Shown here one piece after another: positions 23,861-33,350 of a DNA stretch of 64,000 nt (positions are counted from its first letter, which is position 1; every line of letters starts with the position of its first letter). The stretch is from Cordia subcordata. Taxonomy: Eukaryota > Streptophyta > Magnoliopsida > Boraginales > Cordiaceae. The notes under the pieces are model-generated. The model worked only from the letters and a program-made list of their open reading frames with translations. It had not been told where the DNA came from and ran no database searches. The DNA lies in NCBI GenBank assembly GCA_028554755.1, contig JAPTOF010000036.1:248001-312000 (forward strand), given 5' to 3'. The translations under genes and the position numbers were made by a program.

Positions 23861-26800
23861 GTTGTTTTTTTTTTCCCTTCATTTTTTGTACATGTACATT
23901 TTTTCTTGAAGTAATCCAAATTCCTTACTTACTCCGAAAAAAAAAACAAAAGAAATCTTGAATTTGCAAGAGTTTGTATTGAGGTAAATTTGGAAGAAAG
24001 TCTCCCGGATGTTATTTTCCCAAAGCTTAGAGATGGCTCCCGAGCCCAAGTTGAGGTTGAATATGCTTGGAAGCCTTCAAAATGCTCACGTTGCAAAATG
24101 GTGGGACATATGTTGGATAAATGTCCCATGAAGCTGGCTGATCAACAAACTCATGGTCACCCATTGATTTTAAAGCCTAAGCAAAAGAAGCAAGAGGATT
24201 AGCAAGTCATTGGGAATAAACTTTCAACAAATGATAGAAATGCACCAAACTTTGAGAAAGCAGGCAACATAAGTTCTACAAGCAAGATGGCTAATCCCAC
24301 TAGGCCAAGCTCTACAAAACAAATGAGCAATGCTAGTAGGCCTAACCAAAAGTCCCAACATCAAAATCAATTTCAAGTTCTTGAAGATGATAGTGAGGAG
24401 AACAAAGCACCTCCAAAAATACCCGAGAAAGGTGAATTTGCTGCTGAACCAATCATAGCTCAAAGTATACATCAAGAGGATCTCTTTCCTCTTCCACCCT
24501 CATGATTTTTGGCTCTTGGAATGTTAGAGGTTTTAATTCCCCTAAAAAACACAAGGAAATAAAGTTGCTTATTGGCAAACATAATCTCGATTGTTTTTGT
24601 GTTTTGGAGACAAAGACCGGCCAAGAAGCAAATAGCATTGCCACATATTTTTGTAGCTTGGGGTTTGACAACTATGTTGATGACAACATTGCTGGCCGTC
24701 TTTGGCTCTTTTGGAAAAATCATCTCAAGGCTACCATTTTGATATTTTTGATCAAGGTATGCTTTGCCATTTTGCTTTCCCACCTCATAATCCTTTTTGT
24801 GGTTTTGTTTATGGCGAAATGCCCCCAAAAAGGAAATCACTTTGGCAGCAAATTGTTAAATGGAGTTTTTGGTGCAAAGAAGATCCTTTATGCATCCTTG
24901 GGGACTTCAATGAAGTTCTTCATAGTGGAGATAAATCTTCCACTTTGTCTATCCCCTCTAGTGCTTGGGATTTCAAGGATTGTATTCGTAAAGCAAGTCT
25001 CCTTGAATTCAACCCTATTGGACCACATTTTACTTGGACAAATAGGAACTCAAATGGCAACCTCTGTGCAAGCAAGATTGACAGAGCTTTGATGAATCCT
25101 GGTTGGATGAATTGTATGGGGGATTCATTTTTTGTGGTTGGTAGTTCGGGAATTTTTGATCATTGCCTGCTTATTCTTCACACTTGTAAGCTCAAGCCTT
25201 CCTCTCCAAAGCCATTCAAATTCTATAATGCTTGGGTAACACATGATCATTTCTTGCATATTGTGGAAGATCATTGGAGTGCACGGGTCTTTGGCACTCC
25301 AGTGTTCATTTTTTTCAAAAGCAAAAACGCCTCAAGCTTGCTTTAAGGGAGTTTGATAAAGAGCACTACTCTTGCATTCCTCAAAAGATTCATGCACTCA
25401 AGGAGATGCTTTGTAAAGTGCAATCTGATTTGATGAGTGGCCTTCTCAATGATGAAATTCTTGATATGGAGAAAGATATTTTGGCTAAGATTGAAGCTCT
25501 TGAGTCCACCTACAATCATATGCTACACCAGAAATCTCGGTTCAATTGGATTAAAGATGGTGATGCAAACACAAAGTTTTTTCATAATACTATTCAGGGA
25601 ACGAAAAGGAAAAACACTATTTATGCTATCCAAGATTTGAATGGTACCCTTGTTTCATCAAGTGAAGGCATTAAGGCGGAATTCATTTCATTCTTCAAAG
25701 GCCTACTTGGCACTCCCTTTTGGACTTGTGCAAATATTGACAATATCAAAGCTATCGTTGGAAAATCTATTGATGAGGATTGCATTAATTAGCTGGTGGC
25801 ACCTTTTACGCATGAGGAAATCAAAAACACTCTCTTCTGTCTCAATCCAAACAAAAGCCTAGGGCCGGATGGTTTTACATGGCTGCTTGGAGCATTATTG
25901 GTGATGATGTTTTGAAGGCCATTAGTTCCTTCTTTGATTCCACAAAGCTTCTTAATGAGGTAAATTCCACTTACATTGCTTTAGTGCCAAAAGTCTCAAA
26001 TCCTTCTATGGTTAAAGACTATAGGCCTATCTCTTGTTGCAACACTATTTACAAGTGTATTTCCAAGATACTTGCAAATAGACTCACGGCTTGTCTTCCA
26101 AGGATTATTTCATGGAATCAATCTGCTTTTATCAAAGATAGACTTATCAATGAAAATATTCTTGTTGCTCATGCAGTCCTTAGGGGATATTCAAGAAACC
26201 ATATTTCTCTTAGATGTGCTCTTAAGGTTGACATCATGAAGGCTTTTGAGTCACTTAGTTGGGGCTTAATTGAAAACACTCTCTTGGCATTTGGGTTTCC
26301 TGTCAAATTTGTTGCTTGGATTATGGCATGTGTTTCCTCTCCAAGTTTTACTGTTGCTATCAATGGTAGTTTTCAAGGTTTCTTCAAAGGTGCAAATGGT
26401 ATTAGACAAGGTGACCCCCTCTCTCCTCATCTTTTTGTGTTACGTATGGAAGTTCTCACATGTATGCTCAACAAATTGGAAAATGATAGTGGCTTTGACT
26501 TCCACCCCAAGTGTGCCAAATTGAAGCTTAATCATCTTTGTTTTGCCGATGATCTTTTTATCTTTTGTAAAGGTAATTTGAGTTCGGTTGATTGCATCAT
26601 GGAAATCCTTTAAAAGTTCCATACCCTTTCGGGGCTTAAATTTAGCAACACAAAGAGTGATATTTTCTTTGGAGGAGTCCCGAATGATGGAAAACTTGCC
26701 ATTCTCTCCAAAGTGGGTTTCAAAGAAGGATCTCCACCAATCCGGTATTTGGGCATCCCTCTTATTTCAAGAAAACTTAGAAGAGCTGATTATGCACCTC

Positions 26801-27074
26801 TCTTGGAGAAAATTGAGAGCAAACTTGATAATTGGACCACAAAATGGCTCTCCTATGCGGGTAGGTTGCTTCTTATTAAAACAACCCTTACCCAAATTTG
26901 TTCCTATTGGGCTGGAATTCTTTTACTCCCAAAAGGCATTATCTCAACTCTTGAATCAAAATTCAAGGCTTTCTTATGGCGGGACACAGGTGCAAAAATT
27001 GCTTGGAAGTATATTTGCTTTCCACTTAAGGAAGCTTCAAAGGGAAAGATTCATGTTTCTCTCTCTAGAAATAA

Positions 27075-27119
27075 ATGCTCTCACATCTCTCTAACTTGAC
27101 CATCTTCCACCACCATTGA
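27075..27119 (+). promoter_or_regulatory. Leader upstream ORF in K
   Basis: 14-codon uORF beginning MLSHLSNL, 19 nt from the conserved 5' edge, stop TGA 27117-27119. N and P have the same opening. It lies 56 nt before the ORF1 ATG, a distance that allows reinitiation. Confidence 0.48.
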
Positions 27120-27174
27120 CCACCTCTTATGACCACCATTTTTCCACCACCATCAACCTTTCTTTTCCACTTTC

Positions 27175-29414
27175 ATGGGTAAAAAGAAACGATCTAGTGC
27201 ATCCAAATCTAGGAGGAGTGCTAGACTTGCTGCAAAAGCTAAACTTTGCAATTATGAAGAAGAAGAAGATTACACTTTAGAGTCTTTCATGGAACTCAAG
27301 GAAGCTTGTGACTCCATTAACAACAAACTTTCAAGCTCGGATGCTGGTTCTCCCTCCACTAGCTTGCATAAACTTGAGCATAATCTCGATGAAGCAAAAA
27401 GGCAGCTCGTGCAAAGCTTGATCAAGAAAGGAGCTTCTTCCTCAAAGTCCATTCCTTATGCTAATGCACAAGTTGAGCTCGGTAAAGTTTCAGCTAGGGC
27501 TGGCTTTGATTCTCCCATGCTATTTGGATCTTGTTCTCACCATAATAATGTGAAGAGCAACATGGAAGTATCACAATGTGATTTTCAGCAAGCGAAAATG
27601 CAAGGTATGGACTCCTTTTCAAGCTCCAACAAATCGGGTTTCTTTGGAGAAGAAAGTGACTCACTCCAGTCTTTGTCCAAAGGTCCTTCGGCTAGTAAAG
27701 TACAAGTGCAATCAGATTTGTCATCTCCTTTTTCTGGTCAAAAGACCAACTTTTCTGGCCAAGCAAATCATTTTTTGACAACTCACCACTCTTATCCCAA
27801 AGAGGAATCACAACCATTCATCCAAAATGCATTTTTGGTGGGAAATAAAGATGATTTCCCCCCTTTAAACTCACAATCGGCTGAAAAGATTTCCTCCCCA
27901 TGTGGCTGCCAACCTTCTTTTGACATGGATGCCAACTCATCAAAGGATGCCACCTCATCAAAACACATGAATCAGCAACAAGAAGCAAAGAATGGTGCGT
28001 TTTTTACTTCAACTCAGGAAAAATTCTTGCAAATCTCAAGATTTTCCCACTCTTTCCCAGCAAATTATGGGCGGAAATTGGATGCACAAGCTATGCATGG
28101 TCAGCCACAATTTTCAACTTTAAATGCTTTGGGCAGTAGCTTTGGTGATTCCACCAAACCGCACGTGAATAGCAAAGCTGAATTTGACGAGCATGGGCGA
28201 ACTTTCAATGGGATAGGCAGCAAGGATTCTAAAGCTCCTCCTAATGCATGGGCCAACAATATAAATTGGAGAATCAATTACCTTGGTAAGATTGAGAACC
28301 CTCTTAAACTTGAATACTTTGAACCTATTGCATATGAAAATACTTGGGGTGCTGTTCCACCAAGAAGTTTTTGAGGAAGGTGATAATTGTTGGAAGCATT
28401 GCCTACTTGGTCAATTTCTTGAAAGACCTCCATTCTTCTTGATACGGAAATTTGTTGATTACCACCGGAAAACGTTTGGTCATGTTGAGATTAAGACTTG
28501 CTTGAATGGTCTATTTATCTTTCAATTTGAAAATGAGGAAGCTTGTGACAAAGCCCTTGAGCAATTATGGCACGTTAATTTCAGACCCTTGTTGCTTGAA
28601 AATGGAACTTGGATGCTCAAATTTTTAACTTTGAATGGGATAAAATCCTCCTTGGGTGAAATTGAGAAATATCCCATGTAGCTTGATGACTAGAAGGGGC
28701 TTAGTTATATTGCTAGCACTATTGGTACTCCTCTCCAAATGGATTCTCTCACTCAATCACGTACTTTTATTGGGTTTGCTCGTGTTTGTATTGAAGTTAA
28801 TCTTGAAAAGATTTACCGAATTCACCTTTGTCCGGCTTAGAGATGGCACTTGGGCAAAGATTGATATTGAATATGCATGGAAGCCTCTAAAATGCAATAG
28901 TTGCAAAGTGATTGGGCACAACCTTGACTCGTGCCCAAAAAACTCAATGGGGATTCAAAAGCAACTTTAGAGGAAGAAAGCAAATGAAGCTAGGAAACCC
29001 CGCTATCAAAATGAGTGAAAGGTGATTAAGGATAAAAGGGGGCAGCAAAATGACACCAAGTTTATCAATGCACAAGCACTTTCTCCTAACCGTTTTGAAG
29101 CTCTTGGGGTTGATGAAGGAAATGCCGACGCAAATCATGGTAGCATATCAAATGAAGATCGCGTTGGAAAGGAAAATAATGAGACATGCATTGCTTTTAA
29201 AGAACCAAATTATGTTGCTGATCCCACCCAAAAAGATTTTGATTTTGTTGTTGGAAAGAACTATCTTGAGAAGGAAAATGTTGATGTACCAAAAGGCTTG
29301 GCTTGTCATAAGGATGGTGGAATTGTAGATTATGCGATTGGAGAAGCTAGGGAGAGTAGGCAAGAGATTGACCATGCTAGGAGATCTTCCACTCCTATTG
29401 GTCAAGGCACTTGA
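27175..29414 (+). pseudogene. ORF1 of ORF1-only element K
   Basis: Opens with MGKKKRSSASKSRRSARLAAK: a lysine cluster then RRSARLAAK, matching the core of the animal HMGN nucleosome-binding motif. The first frame is open for 399 codons (to 28374) with the linker motif DDFPPL at 27850. The DUF4283-like domain follows in two shifted frames (FIFQFENEEACDKALEQLWHVNF near 28515; IASTIGTPLQMDS near 28715, by homology), then FVRLRDGTWAKIDIEYAW and an intact knuckle CNSCKVIGHNLDSC (28893-28934). Stops at 28966 and 29017 and frameshifts near 28365, 28600, 28680 and 28815 break it. The acidic tail ends in GQGT, TGA 29412-29414. Confidence 0.9.
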
Positions 29415-29490
29415 GTTGCTCTTCCTTCGGTTTTCCTTGCTTTCTCTTGTCCTTTCATTGTTTTTCATTTTTTTTTTTTTTGTCTTGCTT

Positions 29491-29541
29491 AATCCCCAAG
29501 TCTAGTTATGTTTAGATTGTTGTATCCTTGGCTTGGGGGTT
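29491..29541 (+). promoter_or_regulatory. 3' UTR stem-loop of K
   Basis: Arms AATCCCCAAGTC (29491-29502) and GGCTTGGGGGTT (29530-29541) pair over 12 bp with two G-U pairs; loop 27 nt. The same stem with different bases occurs in L, N, P, T and U. It lies about 50 nt before the poly(A). LINE RTs are known to recognise 3' RNA structures, so this is a candidate RT-binding element; that role is inferred. Confidence 0.75.
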
Positions 29542-32500
29542 TTGGATGGTTGTACACCAAATTTGTGTTTAATAAATTCTTACTTGATCCGCAAAAAATA
29601 TTTGCTTTCCACTTGAGGAGGGGGGGCTGAATGTTTGAAAAATTGAGGATATCAATACCATCTCACTTCTTAAGAGCTTTTGGAGAATGTATTCACGGAG
29701 GGAATCAATTTGGAGCAAATGGGTCCATGTGAATTATATCAAGAATGAATCAATTTGGACCATCACCACACCTAAAGATGCTAGTTGGATCCTTAAATTG
29801 TTGATTAAATGCCGAGACATTGCAAGGAGTTTTATCACCCATTCCGTGGGAGATGGGAAAAACACTCATTTTGGCTTGATAAATGGCATTCGAATGGGCT
29901 TCTTGGCAGCCATTGAGCTCCACTTTCCCTACTCCACATTACTTCGCAAAGGTTAGTGATGCTTTCCAACATAACACTTGGAGTTGGCCTATTCATCTTT
30001 TGCATGTTGATGTCCCCCTTCTCCTTTTAAATGAGGAAAATGCTGATACTTACATTTGGGATCTCTCCCCCAATGGAACTTTTAGTTTCAAGCATACATG
30101 GGAGCATTTTAGAACAAGAAAAGAGAAGGCAAAATGGCACAATCTTGTTTGGTTCAAGGACATACCCCAAGACATGCTTTCATTTGTTGGCTTGCTTGTT
30201 GGGATAGGCTTAATACAAAATTCAGATTATTATCTTGGGGAAAGATATCAATCCAACATGTATCTTTTGCAACATGGGAGTGAAACTTGAAATCATCTTT
30301 TCTTTGATTGTTGCTTCACAAAAAGAATCTGGAAGCAGGGACTTCAGCTCATAATGGTTCGCACAAATTTGACAAATTGGGATGATATCTTGGTATACAT
30401 TACTCCCTTTGCTCTTGAAAAGAATCTCAAAGCAACTATCTTGAAGCACTTGGTGGGAGCCACTATTTATCACATTTGGATTGAAAAGAACACTAGAGAA
30501 TTCAGCAAAGTGTTTAAAACTGAAGAGCATATTTTCTCGTCCATTGTAAATGATATTAGGCTTAAATGTTCCATGGGAAAGAAATTTACTTCCTCTTGTA
30601 TTAACAAATCTCTTTGCAAATCTTGGAGGCTTGAAGATATTCTTGTATAGGGCTGTCTCCTTGGCCTCTTTTGTATTGTACATTTTTTAATTTATTCTCA
30701 CTTTCTTTGCGAAAAAAGAAAGCCGATTGTTGCACCATGAATCAAGCTTAGCATTTATTTTCTCCAAAAGAGGGCAGCAATCATTCTTCCTAAGCTTTCT
30801 TGAAACAAGTGGAATGCCCAAGTAACGAATTGGTAGCTCGCCTTCTGGAAAACCAACCCTATCAATGATAGCACTTTTCTCCTCATTTGAGACCCCACCA
30901 AGGAAGATTACACTCTTCGCATTGTTGATAATCAGCCTCGAATATGTTGAGAAGGTCTCTTCAATGTATCCACGATGAAATTTATAGAATTCAAGTCCCC
31001 TTTACAAAAGATAAGGAGATCATCCACAAAACATAGGTGATTGAGCTTCCTGCTTCCACATTTTGGATGAAAAATGAAATCTCGGGTTATTTTCCAATTT
31101 GTTGAGCATACAAGTGAGGACCTCCATACAAAGGACAAAAAGATAAGGGGAGATAGGATCTTCTTGTCTAATGCCATTTGCACCATAGAAATAACCTTCC
31201 AATCCTCTATTGAGGGCAATAGAGAAGCTGGGAGTTTTGACACAAACCATAATCCAATCCACAAACTTCTTGGGAAAACCAAATGAAAGAAGTGTGCATT
31301 CAATGAATCTCCAATTCAAGGAGTCAAAAGCTTTCATAATGTCAACTTTAAATGCACATCTTGAAGAAATATGACTCCTTGAGTATCCTCTCATAATTTC
31401 ATGTGCAATGAGAATATTTTCATGAATGAGTCTACCCTTTATGAAGGCTGATTGGTTCCATGAGATGATGTGGGATAAACAAATTTTAAGCCTATTTGCA
31501 ATGATCTTGGAGATGCACTTGTAAATGGTATTGCAACAAGAAATTGGCCTAAAATCTTTAACCATGGAAGGATTTGGAGGTTTTGGCACAAGAGCAATAA
31601 TGGTGGCATTTACCTCTTTGAGAAGCTTGCTTCATTGAAAAAAGGAGTTGATTGCATTCAAGACATCCTTCCCTACAATCTCCTAAGCAACCATGTAAAA
31701 GTGTGAAGTGAAGCCATCCGGACCCGGGCTTTTGTTTGGGTTGAGGGAGAAGAGGGCATCCTTGATTTCTTCATTTGTGATAGGTGCAATGGTGGTGGTA
31801 GCAGCATCTTGATCAATTGATGTGTCAATAATATCCTTCAAAATATCCACATTTATGCTTGAGGAGAATTCGGCACCAAGAAGTTTTTTGAAGTAGCCAA
31901 TGAATTCATCTTTCACTTCAGCATCTTAAATAAGGAGATGACCATTCTCATTCTTGATAGCATGGATAGTATTTTTGAGCTTCCTTCCTTTAACAACATT
32001 GTGGAAGAATTTTGTATTTGAGTCCCCTTCTTTGATCCAAGAGAGTCTTGATTTTTGATATAGCAAGGCTTTATGTTTTGCATCAAGCTCTTCCAATTTG
32101 CTCAAAATGCACTTCTCCTTGTCAATAAGAATGTTATTATGCTCACCATTAAGAAGAGAATATTGAACATTATCAAGCTCCTCCCAAAGATTTTTGATGG
32201 CAAATGGGATGGTAGCAAAATGCTTTTTGTCAAAAGATTTGAGAGCAAGCTTAATAGTTTTTGCTTTTGATAGAGAATGTACATTGGTGTACCAAAGACC
32301 CGTGTACACCAATGGTCTTCAACAAGCTTCAAGAAATCCAAGTGAGAGGCCCAAGCAAAATAAAATTTGAAAGGCTTTGGTGAGGATTTCCAGGACTTAC
32401 AAGTTTGCATGATGAGAGGGCAATGATCGGAGATGTCGGGCTGTCCACCAAAAGAAAGGAATGTTGGTAGTTGTGTAACCAATTTCCACTGATTAAAGCT

Positions 32501-32979
32501 CTATCAAGCTTGCTTGCCGAGTAGTTATCTTCATGACTCCTATTCATCCAAGTAAAGTGTGGCCGATGTCGTTAACTTCCTGCAAGTTTGCTTTTGCCAC
32601 AAAATTTTTGAAAGCTTCAGCGCTTTTGGAATGGAAGAAGAGTTAGATTTGTCACCACAATGCAAGACCTCATTGAAATCACCCAAAATACAAAAATCAC
32701 TTTCTTCACACCATGCACACCAAAGATCAAGTTTGCTCCAAAGTTCATTTCTTTTGATGCTTCATTGTGGCCATAGATAAAGGCAACAAAGAAAGATTAC
32801 GAATTTGATCATCAAAATTAAAGAGCAAGGCTTGATCACAAGAGTCAATCCATGTTGCTTTGATACCTTTCTTCCAAAAAAGCCAAATCCGCCCCTTAAC
32901 AAAATCATCTAAGTAACTTTTTTTTGTTTGCTAGGTAAATAAGATTAAAATTACATAAATTTGTAATGATACATCCAAA

Positions 32980-33031
32980 CCCCTCAAATCATAAAATACA
33001 AACAAAACTAACCAAATCTAGATTTAAGGGG
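32980..33031 (-). promoter_or_regulatory. 3' UTR stem-loop of L
   Basis: In sense orientation CCCCTTAAATC (33031-33021) pairs with GATTTGAGGGG (32990-32980): 11 continuous pairs with one G-U. Same position relative to the poly(A) as in the ORF1-only elements, although L also carries the start of ORF2; this is the main mark that its 3' end came from the ORF1-only family. Confidence 0.75.
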
Positions 33032-33113
33032 CAAGTAATATAGCAAAAAAGGTCCAATGATAAAATGACGAACAATAAAGCAAGATACATCCAAGGAAAA
33101 CAAAGAAAAGAGA

Positions 33114-33350
33114 TCAAGTCTTCCAACCCTTTGAAGTAGGCGCTTCAAGAGTAGTTGGAATACCGGAGACTTCCTTTTGCCTTCCAATTTTATCAAAACG
33201 AGCACAAATAAGTTTGATGCTATCATCACTAACCACTTTGTTCTCCAAAAGACATAGAATGTCCAAGTAATGTTTATTGATTAACAACTTTGCTTCATTT
33301 TGTTTAATTGGGGAATTGAGCCCCTTAATATTCCAAGAGCAAAGATTCAT
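33114..33350 (-). pseudogene. LINE L ORF2 stub fused to an ORF1-only tail
   Basis: 78 codons starting MNLCSWNIKGLNSP. The first ~55 residues are the endonuclease N-terminus (ILCLLENKVVSDDSI, ARFDKIG). The sequence then jumps to a short tail ending KGWKT, stop ACT-TGA. Tails of K (GQGT), T (QPYT) and U (SPCT) all end in Thr with ACTTGA, so the last ~20 codons look like the end of an ORF1-only ORF1. None of the endonuclease catalytic residues beyond the first Asn/Glu region is present; no enzyme activity is expected. Confidence 0.78.

Larger units (their letters stand above)
19940..23946 (+). mobile_element. LINE copy J, 5'-truncated in ORF1, inside H
   Basis: J interrupts H ORF1 just after the TESRRNLEF-type block. 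It begins in the ORF1 tail and ends with TTACTTACTCCG and poly(A) 23937-23946, after which H ORF1 resumes (LEFARVCIEV). The left edge is uncertain by about 10 bp and I could not find a convincing TSD, unlike most insertions here. J contains the longest plus-strand RT frame after R. Confidence 0.82.
18428..24505 (+). pseudogene. LINE H ORF1 (interrupted by J)
   Basis: MAKKKKGSSPSRHSAH at 18428 is the basic N-terminus with the R-x-S-A motif (here ending SAH, a change from SAR). An open frame of 275 codons follows to 19252, including GNFPPL near 19123. The DUF4283-like part is in other frames (LDWGKDFAEFIS 19425, HKGKGLYVFKFDKE 19672), with a TAG at 19530 and a one-base loss near 19870. After J the frame returns at 23947: FPKLRDGSRAQVEVEYAW and an intact CCHC knuckle CSRCKMVGHMLDKC (24085-24126), a TAG at 24200, and the tail to TGA 24503-24505. 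Confidence 0.88.
27033..29597 (+). mobile_element. ORF1-only LINE copy K, full-length
   Basis: TSD ATATTTGCTTTCCACTT at 27011-27027 and 29598-29614, inside H ORF2. The conserved 5' edge TTTCTCTCTCTAGAAA starts at 27056 after about 24 bp of unassigned filler. It holds a uORF, one ORF (27175-29414), a 3' UTR with a 12-bp stem, and the end TTACTTGATCCGC plus 6 A. No ORF2 start or endonuclease follows the ORF1 stop. P (39361-40921) is a near-identical copy with about 1 kb deleted inside ORF1. Confidence 0.94.
24502..30650 (+). pseudogene. LINE H ORF2 (interrupted by K)
   Basis: MIFGSWNVRGFNSP at 24502; endonuclease blocks CVLETKT, LGDFNEVLHSGDKSS (24900), FTWTNRNSNGN, SKIDRAL and FDHCLL (SDH replaced by FDH near 25157). 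RT: NPNKSL with Pro lost near 25850, MVKDYRPISCCNTIYKC (26009), VDIMKAFESL (Asp of motif A changed to Glu, near 26240), GIRQGDPLSP (26400), intact FADD (near 26545), PIRYLGIPLISRKL (26740). K splits the block near 27032. The zf-RVT region is in shifted frames around 30250 and the C-terminus ends at TAG 30648-30650. TAG at 25790 and 26611-26613 are further breaks. Confidence 0.9.
18204..30713 (+). mobile_element. LINE copy H, full-length with J and K inside
   Basis: TSD AAAAGAAAGCCAATTGTTG at 18185-18203 and, with one change, at 30714-30732. After 21 bp of unassigned leader the conserved 5' edge CTTTCTCTCTCTACCATG starts at 18225. The 3' UTR ends CTCACTTTCTTTGCG plus A at 30713. Pieces: 18204-19939, 23947-27032 and 29598-30713. 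H carries leader uORF, ORF1, the ATGA overlap at 24502-24505 and ORF2. Confidence 0.93.
16886..32917 (-). mobile_element. LINE copy G (minus), split by H; left half of a joined G/L block
   Basis: Pieces 16886-18203 and 30714-32917. The left edge is poly(T) 16886-16893 followed by GCGGAGCAAGTAAG, the reverse of the usual 3' end. The flank AAATGCATCTCAAAGATT (16868-16885) recurs perfectly at 58312-58329, so the TSD encloses G plus everything to 58311. G is 5'-truncated in the endonuclease domain at 32917, where it directly meets the poly(T) of L without any TSD of L. This fits a single insertion made from two templates (see findings). Confidence 0.85.
16977..32917 (-). pseudogene. LINE G ORF2 (endonuclease part to C-terminus), interrupted by H
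   Basis: From 32917 leftwards: DFVKGRIWLFWKKG, endonuclease SDHCPL near 32430, NPNKSPGPDGFTS (near 31720), MVKDFRPISCCNTIYKC (near 31560), VDIMKAFDSLNWRF (near 31340), GIRQEDPISP (Gly to Glu in the usual QGDP, near 31165), FVDD in place of FADD near 31020, then PIRYLGIPLVSRKL near 30820. H interrupts at 30714/18203; beyond it FVGRLVLIKS, FKAFLWRGTG and zf-RVT fragments lead to the C-terminus near 17000, where a Trp codon has become TGA. Several frameshifts; not functional. Confidence 0.88.

Noticed and set aside
19925..23960. TSD for element J
   Set aside because: The flanks GAATTAAAACTAAG and ACAAAAGAAATC can be aligned only with several mismatches, so I do not claim a duplication.
29468..29481. 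Internal T-run in the K 3' UTR as the end of a minus-strand insertion
   Set aside because: No GC-rich terminal box or TSD follows, and the P copy has a much shorter T-run at the same place, so it is a length-variable run in the UTR.
32900..32917. TSD for element L (TCATCTAAGTAAC versus TTCTTCTTAGTCC at 58279-58291)
   Set aside because: Similarity is partial and the right-hand bases are better explained as an ORF2 fragment reading LSPNGTF.
33114..33350. 78-codon ORF as an independent small gene
   Set aside because: It starts exactly at the ATGA junction with the conserved endonuclease N-terminus and ends in an ORF1-only tail; it is a chimeric stub.
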